Assembly (NCBI GenBank): GCA_900457075.1
Contig: UGYN01000002.1
Location: forward strand, 682,001-746,000
Origin: Serratia quinivorans
Lineage (GTDB): Bacteria; Pseudomonadota; Gammaproteobacteria; Enterobacterales; Enterobacteriaceae
Reading direction: 5' to 3'
DNA: 64,000 nucleotides
The translations under genes were made by a program, and so were the position numbers. Below the pieces are notes generated by a model. That model had not been told where the DNA came from. It searched no databases and saw only the letters and a program-made list of their open reading frames with translations. Below are positions 24,898-33,869 of the stretch, piece after piece. Within the stretch, counting starts at the first letter, position 1, and every line of letters starts with the position of its first letter.

Positions 24898-27842
24898 TGC
24901 TGGCCCCCCTAACCGATTACCCACGCAGCATGACGCTGGTTCAGGATAGTGGCATTCAATTTTTGGACTTCGCCCTGACGCCGGTTCTGGATGATGAGTT
25001 TCCGGGCAAGTTTGTTCGCCAGACCGCCAGCGGCCCGCTACTACGCCTGCAATGGGATGCCGACAGTGGCAAATACCTGTTGCCCGCCCAACCGGGGCAG
25101 AGTGCTGAAGTGGTTCGGCCGGAGTTCAGCCATTCTCTGCAACAATCGCTGCAACTGCTGAATAAAACCTGGCTGCCGCTGCCTTTCTTTCGTTGTACTT
25201 CATCAGGGGTATTTTTATCAGGGCCGGATAACTGGGCCCGCATGCAGACGCTGTTACTCGATAGCCCCGACCAGGACGGCAACCTGCTGCGGGTGGTCCT
25301 GGCCTTTGATACCCGGCTCGCCGCCGCAGGCCAGGAGGCACTCGCCCCAGGCGAAAGCGATATCAATACCGGGATCGGCTTCTCGCTGGGCCATCAAAAC
25401 CATGAGCTGGGCGAGTTTCTTGATCTGACCTGGGTAGACAGTTGGCTACGTGAAGTCTTTAGCCAATCCGCGAGCAGCCTGGAACTACGCAGCGATATGG
25501 AAATAAACGCCGGGCTGAAAACCTTCGAATATCAGGCGCACTACCTCAACCTGTTGAACCTGCTCGGCAGCCAATTAACGCTGCCGCAGATAAAAATCAT
25601 CGGGGAGACGCCGCAACAGCCCGCGATCAACGTAGATCTGATTTTGGATGTCGGCAATTCACACACCTGCGGGGTGATGGTCGAAGATCATCCGCAAGAA
25701 AATAATGGCCTGAAACAGACTAATGAACTGCAGTTACGTTCGCTGTCTGCGCCGCATTGCGTTTACAACGAGTTGTTTGAAAGCCGGGTAGAGTTTGCCC
25801 AGGCGTCATTTGGCAAACCCCACCTCTCATACCAAAGCGGGCGTGATGATGCCTTTGTCTGGCCTTCCATCGTCCGCGTAGGCCGGGAGGCCGCGCAACT
25901 GGCGCTGCGGCGGGAAGGTACCGAAGGCACCACCGGCATTTCCAGCCCACGCCGTTACCTGTGGGACGAAGAACGCTATGCGCCCGGCTGGCGTTTTAAC
26001 AGCCAACAAGAACCCATGGCTGCCGCCGCGCCATTAAGCTCACTGCTCAACGACGAGGGTGTCCCCCTGTCTGCGCTGCCGGTAGAAGAGCGGTTGCCGG
26101 TTTTTGCCGCCCACTATAGTCGTAGCGCGGTCATGGCCCTGATGCTGACCGAGCTGCTGGCGCAGGCATTGATGCAAATCAACAGCGCAGCCCAACGCAC
26201 CAGGATGCCGAACACTGCGGCCCCACGGCGTCTGCGTACCATCATCCTGACTTTGCCTTCGGCGATGCCCAAGCCGGAGCGTGAAATTTTCCGCCGCCGC
26301 ATGCAGGAGGCGATTGGCCTGATATGGAAAGCCATGGGCTGGCACCCGCTGGATGCCCCGTTCAGCGCTGGGCAAGCCCGTATGCCGGTGCCACTGGTGC
26401 ATATGGAATGGGACGAAGCCACCTGCGGCCAGATGGTTTATCTGTATAACGAAACTCAGGTCAATTTTGCCGGCCGCACCGATGCCTTTTTCGCTGCCAT
26501 GGCCAGGCCGGACCGACCGCCAGTACCGGGAGAACAACCGGGAAAATCACTGCGTATCGCTTCAATCGATATCGGCGGCGGCACTACCGATCTGGCGATT
26601 ACTCAATACCGGCTGGATGATGGCGTAGGCAACAACATCAAAATCAATCCGCGTCTGTTGTTCCGTGAAGGATTTAAGCTCGCCGGCGACGACATTTTGC
26701 TGGATGTCATTGGGCAATTTATCTTGCCCGCCGTACAGCAGGCGTTCGAACAGGCCGGAGTCAGCGCCACAGCGGCGACCATGGACAAGCTGTTTGGCAA
26801 CCAGGGGCGTATGGATGGGTTTTCCACCCTGCGCCAGCAGGCCACGCTGCAGATTTTCATGCCCGCGGGGCGTGCGCTGCTTAGTGCCTATGAGGATTAC
26901 GATCCGCTGGACAGCCACGCGGAAATCGCCGCCACGCTGGGCGAACTGCTGCCACAGATGCCCACCTTGCAGGTACTGGCATTTATCAACGATGAGGTTC
27001 AGCGCGGATCCGGCAACGCCGCCTTCGACATTCTGCAGACCCCACTGGTCATCCGGCTGGGTGCCGTGCATGCCGCTTTCCTGTCCGATCGGATCGGCAT
27101 CAGTCACTGCCTGCGCCTATTGTGCGAAGTGGTGGCGTTGTATAGCTGCGATGTGTTGTTACTCACCGGCCGCCCTGCCTGTTTCCCGGGCGTTCAGGCG
27201 CTGTTGCGCCACCTGCAACCCTTGCCTGCCAGCCGAATTTTGCCGCTTGAGGGTTATCACACCCGCAGTTGGTACCCGTTTAACCAAGGCGGACGCATTG
27301 ACAATCCCAAGTCAACCGCCGCCGTGGGCGCCATGCTATGCCTGTTGGCTATCGACCTGCGGCTGGAGAGTTTTTATTTTAACGTCGGAGACTTCCAACC
27401 CTATTCCACGATTCGTCATCTGGGCATGCTGGACAGCAATAACATGCTGGCAGACGATAATGTCTACTATCGCGATATCGATCTGGACTGCGCAGACTTT
27501 GCGCTGGATCCCGACAGCTATTTCCAGCTACGTGGCCCGCTGCGTCTGGGATTCCGTCAGTTGGATAACCCGCGCTGGCCGGCATCGCCGCTCTACACCC
27601 TGACTATTACCGATGCCGCTCTGGCGCGCAAACTGGCTGGCGATGCGGTCATCAGCCTGCGTTTGGTCATCACCGGCAATGATGAGCAAGGAGCCGAAGG
27701 CGTCAGCATTGCCGAAGCCCGCCTGGCCGACGGCACGCCGGTGCCCGCAGATAGCCTGCAACTAAAACTCAATACCTTGGCTGCCAGCGCCTCTGGCGCA
27801 ACCCATTATTGGATTGACAGCGGGAGCATTTATCAGCAATGA
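24897..27842 (+). CDS. srfB: SrfB family virulence-associated protein (actin-fold ATPase-like)
   Basis: A 981-residue protein. The opening LTDYPRSMTLVQDSGIQFLD is typical of SrfB. Two glycine-rich motifs resemble the phosphate loops of the actin/Hsp70/sugar-kinase superfamily: VDLILDVGNSHTCGVM (~247-262) and IASIDIGGGTTDLAITQY (~553-570). This suggests a large ATP-binding protein with an ASKHA-like core, which is my inference. No signal peptide or transmembrane helix is apparent, so it is probably cytoplasmic. The overlap with srfC (ATGA) implies coupled translation and a stoichiometric complex with SrfA and SrfC. Confidence 0.9.
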   Translation: MLAPLTDYPRSMTLVQDSGIQFLDFALTPVLDDEFPGKFVRQTASGPLLRLQWDADSGKYLLPAQPGQSAEVVRPEFSHSLQQSLQLLNKTWLPLPFFRCTSSGVFLSGPDNWARMQTLLLDSPDQDGNLLRVVLAFDTRLAAAGQEALAPGESDINTGIGFSLGHQNHELGEFLDLTWVDSWLREVFSQSASSLELRSDMEINAGLKTFEYQAHYLNLLNLLGSQLTLPQIKIIGETPQQPAINVDLILDVGNSHTCGVMVEDHPQENNGLKQTNELQLRSLSAPHCVYNELFESRVEFAQASFGKPHLSYQSGRDDAFVWPSIVRVGREAAQLALRREGTEGTTGISSPRRYLWDEERYAPGWRFNSQQEPMAAAAPLSSLLNDEGVPLSALPVEERLPVFAAHYSRSAVMALMLTELLAQALMQINSAAQRTRMPNTAAPRRLRTIILTLPSAMPKPEREIFRRRMQEAIGLIWKAMGWHPLDAPFSAGQARMPVPLVHMEWDEATCGQMVYLYNETQVNFAGRTDAFFAAMARPDRPPVPGEQPGKSLRIASIDIGGGTTDLAITQYRLDDGVGNNIKINPRLLFREGFKLAGDDILLDVIGQFILPAVQQAFEQAGVSATAATMDKLFGNQGRMDGFSTLRQQATLQIFMPAGRALLSAYEDYDPLDSHAEIAATLGELLPQMPTLQVLAFINDEVQRGSGNAAFDILQTPLVIRLGAVHAAFLSDRIGISHCLRLLCEVVALYSCDVLLLTGRPACFPGVQALLRHLQPLPASRILPLEGYHTRSWYPFNQGGRIDNPKSTAAVGAMLCLLAIDLRLESFYFNVGDFQPYSTIRHLGMLDSNNMLADDNVYYRDIDLDCADFALDPDSYFQLRGPLRLGFRQLDNPRWPASPLYTLTITDAALARKLAGDAVISLRLVITGNDEQGAEGVSIAEARLADGTPVPADSLQLKLNTLAASASGATHYWIDSGSIYQQ

Positions 27843-30067
27843 AACCTATCACCTCCGACCGGCCCGAGCCGATAAACAGCCCTGGAAACAGCATTGCGCA
27901 GGCGATTGACTGGGTGGCGGCCACCCGGCAGCAGTCCACTCGGCTAAACCGGGAAGCCGATAACCTGACTGTCCGTCTGCGCCGCAGCTATAACCGGGCC
28001 AGGCAGTTGGACAGCGCCATGCATCAGCCTCTGGCCATCGGCCTCTATGGCCATAACGCCGCGGCCAAGGCCCACTTGTTGGCCGCACTGGCACCCGGTG
28101 CCAGGCTATTGAGCGAAGATGCCACGCTGGCGGTACGCTACAGCCGTTGTGACACCCAAAATCCTGCGTCTTACCCTGTTGCCGTTTCCCTGCTCGATGA
28201 GGCGCAGTTGGTTGCCATGATGATCGGCAGCGCATTGATGGGCGGTTTTCGTCCGGATTGGAATGCCGGTGCCATGGCCGCACATTCGCACGCACTGGAG
28301 CGTCTCCGCCAGCCGATGGCTATCGGCGGGCTGGACAGCAACGCGATGGTGGCGCTGTGGGACCACCTTGGTCATCAGGGCGGTAAATGGCAAACGCCGT
28401 TGGCGAGACACTTCTGGCCACATGCCATCTCACTGGCACCCTATTTGAGCGTTGACGACCGTGCCAGGCTGTTCGCGCCGCTTTGGGGCGAGGACCCGGC
28501 ACTGACAAGTTGTTATCGCCAGTTGGCGCATACCCTGCACGCCCTGGGCCACTGCGAGCGCCTGTACGCCCCCCACCAGGTATTGAGCCAGGATGAGGGG
28601 ATTGAGCATGCCCAGACAATCAATGCATCGGCCGGGGAAAAACTGACCGTGCTGACAGAAAATGGCGTCGAGGTAGCGATCGCGCTGGCCGATCTGGCGT
28701 GGTTGGCGGCCTCGGTCACGACAACCTTGCCAGCGAGGGGAAACGTCGGGTTACCGAACAACATCGAGCTGCTAGACCTGCCGGCCGCCAACCCATGCCC
28801 GGGTGCTGGGCTGATACAACGCATGCAGCAGGCAAAACGCGCCAATCTGCTGACTCTTGCTGCCGATGGCCTGCACGCCAGTCTGCTGCTGGTAAGCGAT
28901 GCGGCCCTTACGCCACAAGATGCCGGCCGTACGGGCAACGCGCTGGCCTACTGGGTCAGACAAACCCAGGGGGAAACCGTGGAACTACGCAGCCGCCGCA
29001 AACCGGGTTTAATCTGGGCAATCACCGCGTTCGACTCACGTCAGGAAGGGAAACCGCGCCCCGACGACGCCGTTCAACGCTATGTCGGCGAACCGGGCGA
29101 AAGTTGGGCCACCCTGCTGGCGATCGATGAAAGCGACTGCCAGCGCATGGTGGCTTGGTTGGCGACGCAGGCGTCCCCGACATTGAAGCAGGATCGCATC
29201 CTTGAACAACAGCAGGAACTGCAACGCGAACTGACTGAGAGCCTGCTCGGCAACTGGCTGCACGCCGCGGACACGCCGTTAACGCAGCAGCGCACCCAGC
29301 AGTTACTGCGCAAATTGCAGGCACAGGCAGGAATACACGGTGAACTGCTCGAGTGGCTGCTGCCGCAGTGCGATACCCTGCGCCAGCTGTATAGCCAACA
29401 CAGTAACTTGTCCGCGCCGGTGGTCGCTGCCCCGGCGTTTGATGTTGAGATCGATCTGTTTGACGAGGGAGATATGGCCTGCGTGGCCCCCATCGGGCAA
29501 AACAATGATTCGTTTGCCCAGCGCGTATTTGCCGATTGGATAAACCATCTGCGCAGCCTGCCGGACAATAACCAACTGCTGGCATTGCTGGGTGTCGGCA
29601 AGCAGCATCTGGAGATGCTGGTCGACGCATTAATCACCGCCGCCTGCCGCCTGGAAATTGCCGAATCACTGGAGCGCGCATTGACTGCCGGAGCACTGCC
29701 TGAACAGGCTGAAGACAGGCAGGTCAGCCAGGCGTTAGCGATATTGGGAGATTTCGTCACCTGGTTGGGCTTCCAGCAGCGCGAGGCGAGGTTACGCCCC
29801 GCCAGCCGAATCAATCACGGCCAACCCATATTTACTCCTCCACCGCAGCCCGCCGTGGACTGGAGTAGCCAACAACGGTTAACCAAACTGGCACCGACGC
29901 CGGCGAGAAACACCGCGTTTTATATCTATGACTGGTTGGTTGGCCTGCAGGCGCTGTTGGCGGAGAATGTGGCAACCAAGGCGGAAGGCACAATCGATGA
30001 AGCTGCACATCGGGCTTTGGCCGCCATTGTCGCCCCCCTGAACGCCGAGGCAACGCCAATGATTTAA
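27839..30067 (+). CDS. srfC: SrfC family protein (P-loop GTPase-like, degenerate motif)
   Basis: A 742-residue protein. Residues 68-79, IGLYGHNAAAKA, sit where dynamin-like or other P-loop NTPases have GxxxxGK[S/T]; the pattern here is G-HNAA-A-K-A, lacking both the second Gly and the Ser/Thr. A possible switch region, NIELLDLPAANP, follows around residue 310. The rest is helical with several Leu/Gln-rich stretches suggestive of coiled coil (LEQQQELQRELTESLLGNWL). It is probably cytoplasmic and acts with SrfB. Reports on homologues describe cytotoxic activity, as I recall for Xenorhabdus; nothing in this sequence proves it. Confidence 0.85.
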   Translation: MKPITSDRPEPINSPGNSIAQAIDWVAATRQQSTRLNREADNLTVRLRRSYNRARQLDSAMHQPLAIGLYGHNAAAKAHLLAALAPGARLLSEDATLAVRYSRCDTQNPASYPVAVSLLDEAQLVAMMIGSALMGGFRPDWNAGAMAAHSHALERLRQPMAIGGLDSNAMVALWDHLGHQGGKWQTPLARHFWPHAISLAPYLSVDDRARLFAPLWGEDPALTSCYRQLAHTLHALGHCERLYAPHQVLSQDEGIEHAQTINASAGEKLTVLTENGVEVAIALADLAWLAASVTTTLPARGNVGLPNNIELLDLPAANPCPGAGLIQRMQQAKRANLLTLAADGLHASLLLVSDAALTPQDAGRTGNALAYWVRQTQGETVELRSRRKPGLIWAITAFDSRQEGKPRPDDAVQRYVGEPGESWATLLAIDESDCQRMVAWLATQASPTLKQDRILEQQQELQRELTESLLGNWLHAADTPLTQQRTQQLLRKLQAQAGIHGELLEWLLPQCDTLRQLYSQHSNLSAPVVAAPAFDVEIDLFDEGDMACVAPIGQNNDSFAQRVFADWINHLRSLPDNNQLLALLGVGKQHLEMLVDALITAACRLEIAESLERALTAGALPEQAEDRQVSQALAILGDFVTWLGFQQREARLRPASRINHGQPIFTPPPQPAVDWSSQQRLTKLAPTPARNTAFYIYDWLVGLQALLAENVATKAEGTIDEAAHRALAAIVAPLNAEATPMI

Positions 30068-30109
30068 GGTATAGTGAAAAACCGTTTTCACCACAGGCGA
30101 ATAATAACG

Positions 30110-30955
30110 ATGAACTCTCCGTTTCTGGTTACTCCGCAATGGCTTGCGCAGCATATCAACGATGAAAACCTGGTAGTGGTTGATGTCAGGATGTCCCCGG
30201 TCGGCCTGGTGCCGAAAAAAGACATGCTCGCCGAATTTGAACGCGGCCATATCCCCGGCGCGGTGTATTTTGACATCGATGACGTCGCGGATAAAAACAC
30301 CGCATTGCCGCATATGCTGCCGACGGCAGAGGAATTCAGTGCGGCGGTGGGTCAGTTGGGCATCAGCGAACAACAGACCATCGTGTTTTATGACGAAGGC
30401 AACCAGTTCTCGGCCCCGCGCGGTTGGTGGACCTTCCGCAACTTTGGCGTGCAGCAGGTGTATGTGTTGGACGAAGGCCTGAATGGCTGGACAGCACTGG
30501 GCCAACCGCTGGCTACCGGCGCGGCTCAGCGCACGCCGCAAACCTTCAACGCCCGCTTTAATGCGGACGCGGTAGTCAATCTGCAGCAGGTGGAACAGGC
30601 GCTGAACAGCAAAGTGCAAATCCTTGATGCGCGCGCCGCACCGCGTTTTTACGCCGAAGCACCAGAACCGCGCCCCGGTCTGCACCGCGGCCATATTCCC
30701 GGCAGTATCAATATTCCTTACGGCGAACTGCTGGAAAACGGCCGTTTCAAATCGCTGGAAGCACTGAAACAAACCTTCAGCGACAAGGGCGTGAGTCTCG
30801 ACGGACCCATCATCACCAGCTGCGGCTCCGGCGTCACGGCAGCGGTGCTGGCTTTCGGCCTGCTGTCACTCGGTGCACCGCAGGTGAAACTGTATGACGG
30901 TGCCTGGACCGAATGGGGTGCGTTAAGCGGTAAGCAGCCGATCGAGCAGGACTAG
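30110..30955 (+). CDS. sseA: 3-mercaptopyruvate sulfurtransferase SseA
   Basis: A 281-residue tandem rhodanese protein. The N-terminal non-catalytic rhodanese domain (VVDVRMS, HIPGAVYFDID) is followed by the catalytic one, with HIPGSINIPYGE and the active-site loop CGSGVTA at Cys238. The CGSGVT form is typical of mercaptopyruvate rather than thiosulfate sulfurtransferases. It transfers sulfur from 3-mercaptopyruvate to thiols or cyanide in the cytoplasm. The ATG at 30110 is preferred over the frame's upstream ATG at 30074, which lies in a short stem (GTGAAAA/TTTTCAC). Its stop overlaps the convergent LysR stop. Confidence 0.94.
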   Translation: MNSPFLVTPQWLAQHINDENLVVVDVRMSPVGLVPKKDMLAEFERGHIPGAVYFDIDDVADKNTALPHMLPTAEEFSAAVGQLGISEQQTIVFYDEGNQFSAPRGWWTFRNFGVQQVYVLDEGLNGWTALGQPLATGAAQRTPQTFNARFNADAVVNLQQVEQALNSKVQILDARAAPRFYAEAPEPRPGLHRGHIPGSINIPYGELLENGRFKSLEALKQTFSDKGVSLDGPIITSCGSGVTAAVLAFGLLSLGAPQVKLYDGAWTEWGALSGKQPIEQD

Positions 30956-31848
30956 CTGTTGATCCGATCGGCGACGATCTGCGCCAGACGCTGGATCGCC
31001 GCCGAGGGGTTTTCTTCGGCACGGTGCAGCACCACAGCTAACGGGTTTAGCGCCGGCAAAGCGTCGGGTGGCAAAAGGGACAGCCCCGCCGGCAACCCGG
31101 CGTCGGTACGCACCGTTACCCCCAATCCGGCGCTGACCGCCGCCCATACGCCATTCAGGCTGCGACTGGTGAAGACGACACGCCAGGCAATACCGGCACG
31201 ATCCAGCGCCTGAGTCGCGGCGCTGCGCATCAGACAAGGGGCATCAAACATCACCAGCGGCAGAGGTTCATCCCCCTGGCGCCAGGAGGCCAGTTCAAAA
31301 TGCGGGGAGGCGATCCAGTGCATCTGCCGTTGCCCCAGCGCCTGATAAAACGGCGTGCTGATACCACCGTCCCACGCCAGCGACAAATCCAGTTGTCCTT
31401 TCAACACCCACTCGATCAGTTCAGCATTACGGGCAATACGCGCTTCGATACGCACGCGCGGATGCGCTCGGGCAAAACTGCCCAAGACCTGTGGCAAAAA
31501 GGTTTCACCGAAGTCCTCCTGTAGCCCTAACCGCACAATGCCCTGTAGATCCAAGCCACGCACTGCGGTCGCGGCCTCATCATTAAGCTCCAGCAAGCGA
31601 CGCGCGTAGCCCAACAGCGTTTCGCCGGCTTCGGTCATTACCATGCCGCGTCCGGACTTACGCAGGATGGGGATGCCAACCTGCTGTTCCAGCTTTTTCA
31701 GATGCGCGCTGACCGCCGAGGTGGATCGCCCCAGCCGCTCTGCCGCTTTAGCGAAACTGCCCAGCTCAATGCCTGTCACGTAACTGCGCAGATCGTCGAG
31801 ATCGAAGGTGACTCGCCCCATACTAACCATCCCGTTTTTAAGAACCAT
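30952..31848 (-). CDS. LysR family transcriptional regulator
   Basis: A ~298-residue LTTR. The N-terminal HTH is LDDLRSYVTGIELGSFAKAA then GRSTSAVSAHLKKLEQQVGI. The effector domain starts at IVRLGLQEDFGETFLPQVLG and includes VSAGLGVTV. It is divergent from the DUF4865 gene, a common pairing, and so probably regulates it. The start is uncertain: ATGs at 31848, 31830 and 31821 are all in frame. The last has GGATGG in front and gives MGRVTFDLDDLRSYV, close to the usual LTTR N-terminus. Confidence 0.9.
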   Translation of the reverse strand: MVLKNGMVSMGRVTFDLDDLRSYVTGIELGSFAKAAERLGRSTSAVSAHLKKLEQQVGIPILRKSGRGMVMTEAGETLLGYARRLLELNDEAATAVRGLDLQGIVRLGLQEDFGETFLPQVLGSFARAHPRVRIEARIARNAELIEWVLKGQLDLSLAWDGGISTPFYQALGQRQMHWIASPHFELASWRQGDEPLPLVMFDAPCLMRSAATQALDRAGIAWRVVFTSRSLNGVWAAVSAGLGVTVRTDAGLPAGLSLLPPDALPALNPLAVVLHRAEENPSAAIQRLAQIVADRINS

Positions 31849-31926
31849 CAGTCAAAATAATGCCGATATTACTCACAAAGATGGCGTGTCATGCTCAGCC
31901 GGTCAATCGCTTTCAGGAGAATCACC

Positions 31927-32502
31927 ATGCTTGCCATGCAATACAGTTTCACCCTGCCCGCCGATTACGATATGGCTATTATTCAGGATCGCATCAGCCG
32001 TTTCGGCCATCTGCTGGACAATGCCCCACAGTTGCTGATTAAAGCCTATCTCTACGCACAGAAAGGGGAGTACAGCGAGGAAAATCTGTACGCACCATTT
32101 TATCTGTGGAACAGCAGCACCGGCATGAGTGACTTTCTGATCGGTGAAGGTTTTAAAGGCCTCAGCCGGGCCTTTGGCTGGCCACAGGTCAGGCAATGGC
32201 TGCCCTGGGTGACGCATTTTGACCGCCTGCGACTCTCTCAAGCTACCTGCGCCACTCGCCAAACATGGCCGATTGCGCCCTATAGCGATCTGAACGTACT
32301 GCAACAACGACAGTGGGTGGCTCCCGGTGCTCTGGCCAGCATCGTTGCGTTTGACCCTACCTTCTGGCAGTTAGTACGGCTGGATTTATGGCAAGCACTA
32401 CCGACAGAGATCGCACCAAACGCCCAGTGTTACCGTATTGGCCACCTTTCCACCCCCTTTGACCACACAGCGCCGCGGGTTGACAGCCTTACTCAATATT
32501 GA
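31927..32502 (+). CDS. DUF4865 family protein
   Basis: A 191-residue soluble protein beginning MLAMQYSFTLPADYDMAIIQ. The segments RISRFGHLLDNAPQLLIKAY and YAPFYLWNSSTGMSDFLIGE, then GFKGLSRAFGWPQV, match the DUF4865 pattern, which is typically encoded beside a LysR regulator. Biochemical function is unknown; the fold suggests relation to small alpha/beta-barrel monooxygenase-like proteins (inference). AGGAGA precedes the ATG at 31927. The stop codon lies inside the Fur-type palindrome. Confidence 0.82.
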   Translation: MLAMQYSFTLPADYDMAIIQDRISRFGHLLDNAPQLLIKAYLYAQKGEYSEENLYAPFYLWNSSTGMSDFLIGEGFKGLSRAFGWPQVRQWLPWVTHFDRLRLSQATCATRQTWPIAPYSDLNVLQQRQWVAPGALASIVAFDPTFWQLVRLDLWQALPTEIAPNAQCYRIGHLSTPFDHTAPRVDSLTQY

Positions 32503-32523
32503 TAATCATTATCAATATTGAGT
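32491..32523. promoter_or_regulatory. Perfect 33-bp palindrome with a Fur box core
   Basis: The 16-base arms ACTCAATATTGATAAT (32491-32506) and ATTATCAATATTGAGT (32508-32523) are exact complements around a single C. The core TGATAAT-C-ATTATCA is the complete 7-1-7 Fur recognition motif. It covers the stop of the DUF4865 gene and lies 46 bases before the flavin monooxygenase start, so it should place that gene under iron repression. The arms extend well beyond the Fur core. Confidence 0.75.
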
Positions 32524-32568
32524 TTTCAATCAGGATCGGCAGGATGCGGATCCTTGAGGCCAACCGCT

Positions 32569-33786
32569 ATGTCACAGCCACCGATCACACCTTACACTAC
32601 CGCCTGCTGCATCGTTGGCGGTGGCCCCGCCGGGCTGATGCTCGGCTATCTGCTGGCCCGGACGGGGATAGAGGTCATAGTGCTGGAAAAGCACGCCGAT
32701 TTCCTGCGCGACTTTCGCGGCGATACCATTCACCCTTCTACCCTGGAAATCATGTATCAGCTTGGCCTGCTGGAGGAGTTGCTGGCACTGCCGCACCAGC
32801 GCGCAGAAATGCTGCATGCCGAAATCGCCGGGCGTGACATTACGCTTGCCGACTTCACCCACCTGCCGACGCGCTGCAAATTTATCGCCTTTATGCCGCA
32901 GTGGGAGTTCCTTAACTTTCTGGCGGAAAAAGCCGCCGCCTTTCCTGCGTTCAGCCTGATCAAATCGGCGAAGGTACACCAGTTATTGTACGATCGCGGC
33001 CAGGTCTGCGGGGTGCTGGCAGATACGCCGGAGGGTCCAATCCGCGTCCGCTGCCAACTGGTAATCGGCACTGACGGACGTAACTCGGTGGTACGCGAAC
33101 AGGCGGCACTCAGCAGTCACAGTTTTGGTTCGCCGCGCGATGTGCTGTGGATGAAGATCGCTAAAAAACCCGGCGATCCAGCCTGGTCGATGGGGCACAC
33201 CGGGCCAAAACAAAACTTCATCATGATCGACCGGGGTGAATACTGGCAATGTGGTTATTCAGTCGACAAGGGCAGCTTCGAGGCGATCCAACAGGATGGG
33301 CTGGAAAAGTTTTTGCTGCATCTCGCCGAGGTCGCCCCCTTCCAGGACCACCGCCTGCAGGAGATCCTCAGTTGGGATCAGGTGAAGTTATTAAGCATTC
33401 GTATCGATCGACTGGATCAATGGGCCAAACCGGGCGTGCTGTGCATTGGCGACGCCGCACACGCCATGTCGCCGATTGGCGGCGTCGGGGTGAATCTGGC
33501 GATTCAGGATGCGGTTGCTACCGCCAACGTGATTATCCCTCCGTTACGCAGCCACAGTTTGCAGCTCAAGCACCTGTTGCGCGTGCAAAAACGCCGTAAT
33601 TTCCCCACCAAAGCCACCCAGTTTCTGCAAATAAAAATGAGCCAGCGCAGGCCGAAAAAACGCCGAGGTGGCAGCGGATCCAGTCTGATGACTCGCGTCG
33701 GTAACAGCCGCTGGCTGCCACGCTTATTTGGTCGGATTATCGGACTGGGATTCCGGCGGGAATCGCCGAAACATCTTGCAGATTGA
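32569..33786 (+). CDS. FAD-dependent monooxygenase (PHBH/UbiH-like)
   Basis: A 405-residue class A flavoprotein. The N-terminal FAD-binding GxGxxG is CCIVGGGPAGLMLGYLLART, the middle DG motif is LVIGTDGRNSVVREQAAL, and the late FAD-ribityl motif is VLCIGDAAHAMSPIGGVGVN. These three fingerprints fit aromatic-compound hydroxylases. The C-terminal segment is basic (MSQRRPKKRRGG) and could associate with membrane or nucleic acid. The start at 32569 puts the FAD motif at residue ~15. Located just behind the Fur-type palindrome, it may act in siderophore-related or iron-limited metabolism; the substrate is unknown. Confidence 0.88.
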   Translation: MSQPPITPYTTACCIVGGGPAGLMLGYLLARTGIEVIVLEKHADFLRDFRGDTIHPSTLEIMYQLGLLEELLALPHQRAEMLHAEIAGRDITLADFTHLPTRCKFIAFMPQWEFLNFLAEKAAAFPAFSLIKSAKVHQLLYDRGQVCGVLADTPEGPIRVRCQLVIGTDGRNSVVREQAALSSHSFGSPRDVLWMKIAKKPGDPAWSMGHTGPKQNFIMIDRGEYWQCGYSVDKGSFEAIQQDGLEKFLLHLAEVAPFQDHRLQEILSWDQVKLLSIRIDRLDQWAKPGVLCIGDAAHAMSPIGGVGVNLAIQDAVATANVIIPPLRSHSLQLKHLLRVQKRRNFPTKATQFLQIKMSQRRPKKRRGGSGSSLMTRVGNSRWLPRLFGRIIGLGFRRESPKHLAD

Positions 33787-33830
33787 GGGTTTGCTGCGGT
33801 CAAAAATACGTAATGGGCAGAATCGATACA

Positions 33831-33869
33831 TTAATCATCTTCCAGCAGGGTAATACCCATTTTATCCAT
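33831..33869 (-). other. 12-codon remnant frame coupled to the ParS-like antitoxin gene
   Basis: The frame MDKMGITLLEDD starts with an ATG that overlaps the end of the upstream antitoxin-like gene (ATGGATAA). That is the place where a co-translated toxin gene would start. It stops after 12 codons. It may be the stub of a lost partner or chance. Confidence 0.25.

Noticed and set aside
32491..32523. The 33-bp palindrome as only a terminator of the DUF4865 gene
   Set aside because: It is followed by four Ts, but the stem is almost entirely A/T and contains the exact Fur motif, so a regulatory role is the better reading; termination may be secondary.
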